Below are positions 31,751-40,133 of a stretch of 64,000 nt of DNA, piece by piece. The notes beneath the pieces were generated by a model that worked only from the letters and a program-made list of their open reading frames with translations, searched no databases and was not told the DNA's origin. Position 1 is the stretch's first letter. Each line of letters begins with the position of its first letter. Location: positions 1 through 64,000 of the forward strand of contig NC_008709.1 in the NCBI RefSeq assembly GCF_000015285.1, written 5' to 3'. Made by a program: the position numbers and the translations under genes. Origin of the DNA: Psychromonas ingrahamii 37. Lineage in GTDB: Bacteria > Pseudomonadota > Gammaproteobacteria > Enterobacterales > Psychromonadaceae.

Positions 31751-34700
31751 ATGAGCCAATATCATTTCAAATTCATCTATCAGGAAAATGGTTCGCAAAA
31801 TAATGAGTTAACATTATTGAAATTTTCCGGGCAGGAAGGTATCTCCCAATTATTTAATTTTGAATTGGAGCTTAAATCCACCGATCTTAATTTAGATGAA
31901 GATAGCCTGTTAAACAAATCCTGCAGCATCGAAATTTATGATGGCAAGCAAGCTAAACCTATTCGTATTATCCATGGTTTAGTCAATAAATTTGAAGATA
32001 TTAACTACCTGCCTGACTGCACCTTATACCGCGCTAATATTGTACCTAGAATCTGGCAGCTCGGATTGTTTGAAACCAATGAAGTATATTTAAACGAAAC
32101 AATTGAGCGAACACTCAGCGCCATATTAGAGGAAGCTGGCTTTATTGAAGGGCAAGACTTCCGTTTTGAACTGAACCGCACTTACCGTAAATGGCCCTTC
32201 AGGCTGCAATATAACGAAACCCATTTAGATTATCTGCAGCGCATTATCGAGCGTGAGGGAATTTATTATTATTTCGAACAAAACGATAATGCCGAGGTGA
32301 TTGTCTTTTGTGATAATAACCAGGCGTTGCCATCAATCGTCCAGCCCGACCAAAGCAAAAAAATTGTGTTTCAGGCCAATAGCGCTATTAATGTCGAAAG
32401 CAAGGCTTGCACAGTGACCAATATTATCTGTAAGCGCCAGACGCTGCCAAAAAAAGTGACATTACGTGATTTTAATGATGAGACCCCCTCCTTAGATATT
32501 CGTGGTGAATATATTATTGATAAGACTGGTATGGGGGAAATTAACCTCTACGGGCTAAATATAACCTCACCCGAAGAAGGTCAGCAATTGGCGGAAATAC
32601 ACGCTAATGCCTATTTAAGCCGTCAAAAATCCTATATTGGTGAAGGTGATGCGGCCACTATGGTCATAGGTCATACTTTTAAGCTTGCCAAACATCCCAG
32701 AGATAAGTTTAACCAGTTAACCTACTTATTAGAAAGTATTGATCATGAAGGTGCTAATTTAAATCAATATCAGGAATTGGACTTAAATACCGATGCCGTA
32801 GTGAACTACAGCAACAGCTTTACCGCGCTTTCAACTGAGCATCCATTTGCCCCGAAAAGACAAACGCTCGCCCCTGAAATTAACGGTACGCTGAATGCGG
32901 TTATCGATGCTGAAGCGGATTCCGGCTATGCGGAGCTCGATGAATTTGGCCGTTACAAAGTCAAACTGCCCTTTGACAGAAAAGATCGCAATGGCGGCAA
33001 GGCTTCTCATTGGGTACGTATGATGCAGCCCTATGGCGGCGCAAATGAGGGGATGCATTTTCCGCTGCGCAACGGTACGCGGGTATTATTAGGTTTTATT
33101 GGCGGCGATCCGGACAGACCCTTTATTAGCGGCACTATTAATGATAATGGCGAGCAGAAAAGTATTGTCACCGGTGAAAATCAAACCAATAATCTTATAA
33201 AAACTGCCTCGGGCAATAAAATAGAGCTGGAAGACAAAGAAGGTAAAAACCGCATTAAACTGCAGACGGGTGATAATAAAACCTATATGCATTTAGGCTC
33301 GCCCAATCATCCCGGCGATGGCTTTGTCGTGATGTCTAAGGGAATAGAACGTAAAGAGGTGACGGGAGGTAAGCAAATTACACGTGTTACTACAAACTTT
33401 GCGACTACTGCTTACCTTAATGATGATAATACCTTAGGAAGCTTCCATAACAGCTTCGATGAAGATACAAGTTCTGTTGAAAGTGAAGATTTGTTAGATG
33501 AACAAAATTATTTTTTATTTCCAATAAAAAGTCTCAAAGGTGATGGGGTAGCTGCTGCTGATGCTGTTCCGGAGGTTCCGGCTAAAGCTGCTCGTACTTC
33601 TCCTGATGTTGCTGCTGAAGCTGCTATCCCTGCTGTTGCTAGTACATTTACGGCTTCATCAGTTTTGAGTTTGCCTGCAGATAACTTGATGACAAGAAAT
33701 GTTGAGTTATCTGGTTATTACCTTATAGAAAGAACGCTGGGTGATAAATATACTTTTGAGCAGGGAAATGAATATGAATTTAATTCGCCGGGGGATAAAC
33801 GCTTTCAGTATGGTGCGGACAGAGAAATTATAGTGTGTCAAGATGATGCAAGTTTAGGTAAGAGTATTAAAGGCGAAGTTTATAATAAAGAAAATCACCT
33901 CAAAGAAAATCAAAACAAAAATCGTAATCTCGATGCAGGAAGCAGGTTATACAGGTCTCTTGTCGAGTTGTTGACCCTTAAACTTACAGGTTACCAAAGT
34001 TTTACTCAATCTCCCCTGGATGGGATCTGTAAGAGATTTCATAAAAAATTAACACCCGAAGAAGCCAACGACCTGTTAGATAACAAGTGTAATTTCAGAG
34101 TAGCCAGACACAATACCTTTAATATTCAGGAAGGTAATATTTTTGATTTTGGCGGTTATTGGAATTATGACTTGGGCAACAGTTATGCGGAAGTACATGG
34201 TACACAAGAGACTGAAATTAACAAATTATATTCTAAGGATATAGCCAAAAAAGCAGGCCCATGGTGGGAGAAAATCGAGGGTAAAAAGCTTAGTTTTGCT
34301 CAGAAAGATGAAGAACAGGTAGAAAAATCATATAACAACCAATATAGCTATACTAAGGGCAAGACAATCGAAGTACATAAGGGCGATGCAGAAAGTCAGC
34401 ATTATGGTAATTCTTATGATTATCATACAGGTGATAGTTATGAAGAAGTTGATGGTCATTCTATTTCTCATGTTCGTGGTAGTTGTCATAGCACACATCA
34501 TGGAGCGACTAATGAGATGTTTATGGGGGCAAAGAGTGAGTTTCTATTAGGAGTGTCTAGCTCTGTCGTTGTTGCAGCAGTTAATGATATGTTTGTAGGA
34601 CCTAAAATTGAAATACAAGTCGCTCCAGGCTTTTACTTCAGTGCTGGTTCCAAAACGGAAATTGAATCTTTTAAATTTAAAAACGTGGCGACAGAAGCCG

Positions 34701-34876
34701 CAAATGCAGCTATTGATTTACAAGCTGCTATTGCCACAGTAGACAATGATATAACGATATTAATGAATAGTATCAACACTATACAAAGCTCAGTAAACAC
34801 TGTTGTTACTAAAGCTAATGAAGTTGACTTTACGATGATAAAGTTATCATCGGGCGCAGTGAACATGCTGAATTAA
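31751..34876 (+). CDS. vgrG: T6SS spike protein VgrG (copy 1, extended C-terminus)
   Basis: 1041 residues, much longer than a minimal VgrG (about 650). Residues 1-545 are the gp27/gp5-like core: QEGISQLFNFELELKS, RTYRKWPFRLQYNETHLDYL, the OB-fold GRYKVKLPFDRKDRN and GDPDRPFISGTINDNGEQ. Beyond it lie an Ala/Pro-rich linker written almost only with GCT (about 600-634), a tail piece shared with copy 2 (NIFDFGGYWNYDLGNSY) and a needle-like repeat region (YDYHTGDSYEEVDGHS, ISHVRGSCH) ending in a hydrophobic Ala/Ile/Asn-rich helix. No enzyme motif is recognised in the tail. Start chosen at ATGAGCCAATAT with AAAGGACCTC upstream, as in copy 2. Confidence 0.94.
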   Translation: MSQYHFKFIYQENGSQNNELTLLKFSGQEGISQLFNFELELKSTDLNLDEDSLLNKSCSIEIYDGKQAKPIRIIHGLVNKFEDINYLPDCTLYRANIVPRIWQLGLFETNEVYLNETIERTLSAILEEAGFIEGQDFRFELNRTYRKWPFRLQYNETHLDYLQRIIEREGIYYYFEQNDNAEVIVFCDNNQALPSIVQPDQSKKIVFQANSAINVESKACTVTNIICKRQTLPKKVTLRDFNDETPSLDIRGEYIIDKTGMGEINLYGLNITSPEEGQQLAEIHANAYLSRQKSYIGEGDAATMVIGHTFKLAKHPRDKFNQLTYLLESIDHEGANLNQYQELDLNTDAVVNYSNSFTALSTEHPFAPKRQTLAPEINGTLNAVIDAEADSGYAELDEFGRYKVKLPFDRKDRNGGKASHWVRMMQPYGGANEGMHFPLRNGTRVLLGFIGGDPDRPFISGTINDNGEQKSIVTGENQTNNLIKTASGNKIELEDKEGKNRIKLQTGDNKTYMHLGSPNHPGDGFVVMSKGIERKEVTGGKQITRVTTNFATTAYLNDDNTLGSFHNSFDEDTSSVESEDLLDEQNYFLFPIKSLKGDGVAAADAVPEVPAKAARTSPDVAAEAAIPAVASTFTASSVLSLPADNLMTRNVELSGYYLIERTLGDKYTFEQGNEYEFNSPGDKRFQYGADREIIVCQDDASLGKSIKGEVYNKENHLKENQNKNRNLDAGSRLYRSLVELLTLKLTGYQSFTQSPLDGICKRFHKKLTPEEANDLLDNKCNFRVARHNTFNIQEGNIFDFGGYWNYDLGNSYAEVHGTQETEINKLYSKDIAKKAGPWWEKIEGKKLSFAQKDEEQVEKSYNNQYSYTKGKTIEVHKGDAESQHYGNSYDYHTGDSYEEVDGHSISHVRGSCHSTHHGATNEMFMGAKSEFLLGVSSSVVVAAVNDMFVGPKIEIQVAPGFYFSAGSKTEIESFKFKNVATEAANAAIDLQAAIATVDNDITILMNSINTIQSSVNTVVTKANEVDFTMIKLSSGAVNMLN

Positions 34877-34892
34877 TTGAAGATATAAAAAA

Positions 34893-37742
34893 GTGAATAT
34901 AATTAAACCCCTGCAACTTGCCGTACTGCATAAATCCTTTTCTTATTTAGAAAAGGATATTTTTGCGGTGTCCATTCCTATTGCTTTTTCCTTAACGGAC
35001 GGCGAAATTTTACTTGAGCAAAAACTATGGGAAAGCGTAGGTGAACAAATCGGCAATAATATTTTTGATGCCGCCATGCCCAAAGCCTGTGCTGAAGTAC
35101 TGGTTGCCGGTGATTTTATTGCGCCAAATAATAAAGCCGTCGCTGCCGGCTTGGTGCATTTGCAAGTGTCTCGTCAAGACCAGCGTGGCCAATGGCAAGA
35201 CTTAGTGGATAAAGAGCTGCTGGTTTTTGGCGATCGAAACTGGTACAAACAATTAGGCGCGGGTCTTGCCAGCAGCTCCGCTGAGCTTATAACTACTATG
35301 ACCATAAGCTATCAAAATGCTTATGGTGGTGAAGGTTATCAATTAAACCCCGAAGGAAAAGGCTTTAAACCGGTACAGACAGATACGGGTGAAAAGCAAT
35401 TTTTACCCAACATTGAATATAAAAATCAATTGTTAACCTCATCGTCACAACAAGTGCCGCCTGCCAGTTTTGGCCGGGTTGATATGATGTGGCCGCAACG
35501 TTTATCCCTTGCCGGCACCTACGATCAGGCTTATCTTGATAACCAAATGCCGGGCCTCGCGAATGATATCGATTGGTTATATTTTAACGATGCCGCTAAA
35601 GATCAGTGGCTTGATGGTTTTTTTCAAGGTGACGAGCAGTATTTTATTAGCAATATGCATGCTGAGCATGCAGTGCTTAAAGGGCAATTACCGCCCATTT
35701 ACGGCCGTGCCTTTGTAAATCAAAACGTGCCGCTAAAAGATAATAACCAGCAAATGACCGGGGAATACCAAAATGAGTTTAAAGAAATAAAAACTAAATT
35801 GGACACGCTGTGGTTATTTCCTAATGCCAATATGGGGGTGATGATCTATCGCGGTACTATTAAAGGTTATAGCGATGACGGCTGTGATATTACGGCGTTA
35901 TTATTAGCTTGTGAAAACCGCAATGATACGCCTCGTCATTTACAGCATTATCAGGATCAACTCACTAAAAGGTTAGATCCTGATCACGGTTATAAATATA
36001 TGCTGTTTTCATCCCCATTGATTGCCGAGGGCATGCGTTGTGGTTTTAAACAACTGCAGGATGATTTTGATTTCCCATTAGAAATGCTTGGTAAAGCCAA
36101 TATGGATGAATTTGCTGATACTAAAAAAGCCGAGGCTATGTTGCAAGTCGACGATGCCAAGCTGCAAATTATTGAGCAATGTAAGGCCGCAGGCGTGGAC
36201 CCAACACCCTATTTAGATAAAATTAACAACCCTGAAAAAGCCCCTGAGCAGTTAAAAATAGAAGCCTTAATGGAAAAAATGGCACCGGGTATAGTGACCG
36301 ATCCGGAAAATATCGATATTTTTAATATTGATTTATCGGTGATGGATGAAATTAAAGCTTATACCGATGAAATGGCCGCGCAAAAAACAGCCGAAGCAAA
36401 AGCGCAAATCAAAGTGGAAGTCGAAAAATTAAAAAGTATGCCCGATGTCCATTTATTTGCTGATGCAATTGCAAAAATGGAAAATGCGATAAATGAAATA
36501 GATTTACCTCCAATGTGGCCACGTCCTGATATAAAAGGGCAATTGGTTGAAGTCAAAAAGCAAGTGGCAGAGACAGAAAAAAAAATAGCGGATCTTAGAG
36601 CGCAAGGCGTGTCTGAGGAACAGTTACCAAAAATAGATATTAATATTGAAAAGATAGAAAAACAATTGTTAGATGCTGAAGTTAAGTTAAAAGAAACCTA
36701 TGCGATGGGCGCGCACTTAATGCCAACAAGCCGTTCACCGCACCCCGGGCAGGAAGCGCAAATCAAAGCGGATTTTTTACAAAAGTGGCGCACCGGGCAA
36801 GCGCTGACCAATGGCGATTATGCTTGTATTGATTTAAGCGGTGAAAACTTAGTGGGCATTGATTTAAGCGGCTGTTATCTTGAGGGCGTGAACTTTAGCC
36901 ATTGTGATTTAAGCAATGCTAACTTAGAAAAATCCATATTGGCAGGGGCGAATTTAAGCAATGCGAAGCTGATTAATGCCAATTGCCAGGGGGCCAATAT
37001 TGGCGCGGCTAATTTAAGCGATGCTGATTTTAGCGAAGCTAACTTAAGCAAAGCACAACTGGGCGGATCAAATTTCACCCGGACTCAACTGCTGCGCTGT
37101 GAAATGCCTGAAATTAACTTTTTAGATACCACCTTTGAACAGACCGTTTTTAATGGTGCGGTGCTTAAACAATGTAATTTTATTAACCCCATCTTTAATA
37201 ACTGTGAGTTTATCGGCACTGATTTAACTCAAGTTAATATGGTAAAGCCGGTATTAGTGCAGGCCAATTTTAGCCAGGCGACCCTTGATGGCGCAAATTT
37301 TGTTGAAGCGCAAGCCAGTGAAAGTGATTTTAGCCAGGCTCAAATGATCAATAGCCGTTTTGTGGGTGGCTGTATATTAAATAACAGTAATTTTAGTCAG
37401 GTGAACTTAAGCAAGTCATGTTTACGTGAAAACCAGTTAAACCACTGTGACTTCTCTCATGCACAATTAGCGGAAGCCGATTTTAGTGGCGCAGAGCTGG
37501 CTGATAGTCAGTTTGTAGGGGCCAAAGCTCACCGGACACAATTTATGAAATCACAATGTCAAAATGCTGATATGCGCGAGCTGAATTTAATGGAAGGTTC
37601 GTTATATAAAGCCTATTTAGTGGGAGTGACGTTTGATCGAGCCAACTTATACTGCGTTAATTTTATTGATAGTACATTAGGTAATAATAGTTATAAAGAC
37701 GCTAATCTTGATCAAACTATTTTAAAAAATTGGCGGCCATAA
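34893..37742 (+). CDS. DUF2169 adaptor fused to pentapeptide repeats (cassette 1)
   Basis: 949 residues, GTG start. Residues 1-330 are DUF2169, with the family segments MTISYQNAYGGEGYQLNPEG, WPQRLSLAGTYDQAYLDNQMPGL and LPPIYGRAF. Residues about 400-620 are a charged, coiled-coil-like helical region. Residues about 640-949 are pentapeptide repeats (A(N/D)L/F xx, for example ANLSNAKLINANCQGANIGA), expected to form a right-handed quadrilateral beta-helix. In Agrobacterium a DUF2169 protein is the adaptor/chaperone for the DUF4150-linked effector Tde2. Here the adaptor carries a large repeat rod instead of sitting beside a toxin. It lies 16 nt after vgrG1 and directly abuts the next gene. Confidence 0.9.
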   Translation: MNIIKPLQLAVLHKSFSYLEKDIFAVSIPIAFSLTDGEILLEQKLWESVGEQIGNNIFDAAMPKACAEVLVAGDFIAPNNKAVAAGLVHLQVSRQDQRGQWQDLVDKELLVFGDRNWYKQLGAGLASSSAELITTMTISYQNAYGGEGYQLNPEGKGFKPVQTDTGEKQFLPNIEYKNQLLTSSSQQVPPASFGRVDMMWPQRLSLAGTYDQAYLDNQMPGLANDIDWLYFNDAAKDQWLDGFFQGDEQYFISNMHAEHAVLKGQLPPIYGRAFVNQNVPLKDNNQQMTGEYQNEFKEIKTKLDTLWLFPNANMGVMIYRGTIKGYSDDGCDITALLLACENRNDTPRHLQHYQDQLTKRLDPDHGYKYMLFSSPLIAEGMRCGFKQLQDDFDFPLEMLGKANMDEFADTKKAEAMLQVDDAKLQIIEQCKAAGVDPTPYLDKINNPEKAPEQLKIEALMEKMAPGIVTDPENIDIFNIDLSVMDEIKAYTDEMAAQKTAEAKAQIKVEVEKLKSMPDVHLFADAIAKMENAINEIDLPPMWPRPDIKGQLVEVKKQVAETEKKIADLRAQGVSEEQLPKIDINIEKIEKQLLDAEVKLKETYAMGAHLMPTSRSPHPGQEAQIKADFLQKWRTGQALTNGDYACIDLSGENLVGIDLSGCYLEGVNFSHCDLSNANLEKSILAGANLSNAKLINANCQGANIGAANLSDADFSEANLSKAQLGGSNFTRTQLLRCEMPEINFLDTTFEQTVFNGAVLKQCNFINPIFNNCEFIGTDLTQVNMVKPVLVQANFSQATLDGANFVEAQASESDFSQAQMINSRFVGGCILNNSNFSQVNLSKSCLRENQLNHCDFSHAQLAEADFSGAELADSQFVGAKAHRTQFMKSQCQNADMRELNLMEGSLYKAYLVGVTFDRANLYCVNFIDSTLGNNSYKDANLDQTILKNWRP

Positions 37743-38789
37743 ATGTTAAAAGATGAGTTAATAAAAGCTGTAAAAGGGGGCGAGCCCCTGATTCAAGGCA
37801 GCGATTTATCGGGTGGTGACTACCAAGGCGCTGATTTAGGTGGCGGTACCTTTGAGTCGGTAAATTTTTCGGGGGCTGATCTGACAGGTGCCAAATTAAA
37901 AGAATGTAATTTTATTAATTGCACTTTTACTAAGGCAAAACTGGATAGTGCAAATTTAATTTTAGCCAATTTTATTGAGCCCAATGGTGAGGGGATTAGT
38001 ATAAAGGGCAGTGATTTACGGCTGGCTAATTTTATTGATGCCAATTTTGCTCAGGCGGATTTATCCGATGCCAATTTAGAAAATACCAGTTTTATTAATC
38101 CTAACCTTAAAGCGGCAAAATTGATTGGTGCAAAATTAACGCAGTGTCATTTTATTAACGCTAATTTAGAGCAGGCTGATTTTTCCAACGTTATTATGTT
38201 TCGCGCTAATTTTATTGAGGCACAAGTTCAGGGGATTGTATTTACCGGTGCGCACTTAGAGCTGCCTTTTTTTATGAAAGCTGACTTTACCGGTTATGAT
38301 TTTACTAATATAAAGATGATCAAACCGCAGTTCCAAGAAAGCATTTTAGTGGAGGCAAATTTCAGCAATATGGACATCAGTCATGCAGGTTTTATGGAGG
38401 CGAATTTAAGTAAGGCGAATTTTTCCAATGTAATAGCCAAAGAAGCCAACTTTATTAAAGCGAACCTGCACCAGGCTAACTTTGTGAATGCCCAAATGCC
38501 CCGTGCGTTATTTCAAGAGGCAAACTTAACTAAAGCTTATTTTACTAATGTTTATGCTGAGCAAACGCTGATGGTTAAAACCGATTGTACGGGGGCTGTT
38601 TTTGCGGGCGCTGATTTCACTTACGCGGACTTCAGCCATGCAATCTTAACGGAAGCTGATATGTCGGGTACTCGGTTATTCTCAACAAATTTACACGAAA
38701 TTATTGAACAGAAAACCAACTGGCAAAATGCCAGCAGGCAGCTTGCCAAAGAAACGGATGAAATGAAAAAAAAGGCCGAAAAATGGTAG
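37743..38789 (+). CDS. Pentapeptide-repeat protein (cassette 1)
   Basis: 348 residues, nearly all pentapeptide repeats from about residue 20 to 320 (GADLTGAKLKECNFINCTF, EANLSKANFSNV and similar), capped by a charged C-terminal helix (ETDEMKKKAEKW). Predicted to be a four-sided beta-helix. Its ATG follows the stop of the DUF2169 gene without a gap, so expression is coupled. Paralogous to 46717-47796. A stand-alone pentapeptide protein could pair with the repeat rod of its neighbour, act as a spacer of the spike complex, or be a cargo; none of these is shown by sequence. Confidence 0.88.
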   Translation: MLKDELIKAVKGGEPLIQGSDLSGGDYQGADLGGGTFESVNFSGADLTGAKLKECNFINCTFTKAKLDSANLILANFIEPNGEGISIKGSDLRLANFIDANFAQADLSDANLENTSFINPNLKAAKLIGAKLTQCHFINANLEQADFSNVIMFRANFIEAQVQGIVFTGAHLELPFFMKADFTGYDFTNIKMIKPQFQESILVEANFSNMDISHAGFMEANLSKANFSNVIAKEANFIKANLHQANFVNAQMPRALFQEANLTKAYFTNVYAEQTLMVKTDCTGAVFAGADFTYADFSHAILTEADMSGTRLFSTNLHEIIEQKTNWQNASRQLAKETDEMKKKAEKW

Positions 38790-38872
38790 TTAGTGGCAAA
38801 GTTGCCAATTGAATATAAGCCCATAATAGGCACTGTACTTATTAAATAAATTCAGACCAAGGGGGTCTAACC

Positions 38873-39523
38873 ATGGCAAATGTATTACCAATACATCAAC
38901 AAGCAACAGTAACAGAAAACGAATTGGCGACAATTCAAGGTGGTTTTGCTAATGATTACATGGTGTTATCAGAGCGTGGCGTTTTTCGTGCAAATAAAGC
39001 CTATAGCTGTTTAGTGCAGCCTATACCCGGAGATAAAGTGTTAATCGCTAATATTGCTGACGAACATTATATTTTAGCGATTATTGAACGGCCTGAGACT
39101 AATAATATGACGCTTTCCTTTCCCGGCGACGTTGCCTTTGAGGCAACTTCAGGTGCACTAAAATTAACCTCTGGCAAACAAATGTCACTGACGAGCGCAG
39201 AAAAGATCCAATCTACCTCGACTGAAATAGGGATCAATACCGCTAACATGAAAGTTCAAGCTAATGAATGTTCTGTGGTGGGTGATAAAGCCGTTAGCCA
39301 GTGGCGTGAGGTTAACTCCTTTAGCAGTGCCATGAATTTAGTCACCGATCGTTTAACACAGCGCATTAAAAACAGCTTTAAAACCGTTGAAGGCTTGGAT
39401 CAACAAACCAGCTTGAATTTTTTACAAACCATAGGAAAAACTTTATCTATTCGTTCACGCGATGCAGTTATAACGGCAAGAAAAGACGTTAAAATTGACG
39501 GTGAACGAATTCATATGGGTTAA
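38873..39523 (+). CDS. DUF3540 protein (cassette 1)
   Basis: 216 residues. The architecture matches DUF3540 proteins that travel with VgrG, DUF2169 and DUF4150 genes: an N-terminal beta region (DYMVLSERGVFRANKAYSCLVQPIPGDKVLIA pieces at about 30-62), a central LTSGKQMSLTSAEKI repeat-like beta stretch and the conserved end ITARKDVKIDGERIHMG. The beta-rich repeats and the DGERIHMG end recall the tail ends of VgrG spikes. A GGGGGTCT purine-rich site precedes ATG. Role presumed in spike/cargo assembly. Confidence 0.85.
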   Translation: MANVLPIHQQATVTENELATIQGGFANDYMVLSERGVFRANKAYSCLVQPIPGDKVLIANIADEHYILAIIERPETNNMTLSFPGDVAFEATSGALKLTSGKQMSLTSAEKIQSTSTEIGINTANMKVQANECSVVGDKAVSQWREVNSFSSAMNLVTDRLTQRIKNSFKTVEGLDQQTSLNFLQTIGKTLSIRSRDAVITARKDVKIDGERIHMG

Positions 39524-39544
39524 CCTTTACACTAGGAGATAATA

Positions 39545-39958
39545 ATGCCTTTTTGGACGACACAAATGTGCAGTATAAATTTTGCATTCCCCAATGTTTG
39601 TATAACCCCTATTCCTACACCTGTAGGGCCTATCCCAGTGCCTATTCCCTATCCGAGTATAGCAATAACTTGTACGGCTATTCCGTCACAGGTGAAGGTA
39701 ATGGTTATGGCTATGTTCACTCACAATATGATGACCATTACGCCGATGAGTAATGGTGACAGTACCGGTGTATGGATGAATCCTTTATCCGGTATGATAA
39801 TGGGACCACAAAAACAATTAATGGGCAGTATTAAGACCTTCGTTGGCGGTTTACCGGTTAACAAAATGTTAGGTTTGTCCGGGCAAAATGGCATGATGCC
39901 CGGCGCTTTTGGTCTGACCTTGAGCCCGTCACAAATTAAAGTAATGAGCATGGTTTAA
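39545..39958 (+). CDS. DUF4150 PAAR-like spike-tip protein (cassette 1)
   Basis: 137 residues. DUF4150 is a PAAR-like family that caps VgrG. The signature is seen in FPNVCITPIPTPVGPIPVPI and PYPSIAI (about 15-41), NGDSTGVWMNPLSGMIMG and the C-terminal NGMMPGAFGLTLSPSQIKV. No toxin domain follows: the protein ends right after the PAAR-like fold, so any effector must be non-covalent or encoded elsewhere. SD is AGGAGATAAT, 22 nt after the DUF3540 gene. Last gene of cassette 1. Confidence 0.88.
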   Translation: MPFWTTQMCSINFAFPNVCITPIPTPVGPIPVPIPYPSIAITCTAIPSQVKVMVMAMFTHNMMTITPMSNGDSTGVWMNPLSGMIMGPQKQLMGSIKTFVGGLPVNKMLGLSGQNGMMPGAFGLTLSPSQIKVMSMV

Positions 39959-40012
39959 TAAATTAAACCCTTCTGCGGGAAAAACAGGGTGGCTTGATGC
40001 TGTTTTGCATTG

Positions 40013-40044
40013 GCAGCATTACTGGGCAGATGCTGCTTTTTTTT
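40013..40044 (+). terminator. Intrinsic terminator between the two spike cassettes
   Basis: Stem GCAGCAT (40013-40019) and ATGCTGC (40030-40036), then eight T residues. The 5' arm can instead pair with an upstream ATGCTG (39997-40002), so two mutually exclusive hairpins can be drawn, as in an attenuator. It should reduce transcription of the second cassette from the first. Confidence 0.65.
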
Positions 40045-40090
40045 ACTAGAATAGCAACACTAAGCAGCAGCTTCGATAAAATCATTTACT

Positions 40091-40120
40091 GGTAATAAAA
40101 GGTAATAAAAGGTAATAAAA
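40091..40120. repeat. Three tandem copies of a 10-bp unit before vgrG2
   Basis: GGTAATAAAA occurs three times in perfect tandem, directly followed by the ribosome binding site AAGGAC of vgrG2. One unit is about one helical turn. Repeat-number change would alter the distance between any upstream promoter and the start without changing phase on the helix. Confidence 0.9.
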
Positions 40121-40133
40121 AAGGACTTTGTGT

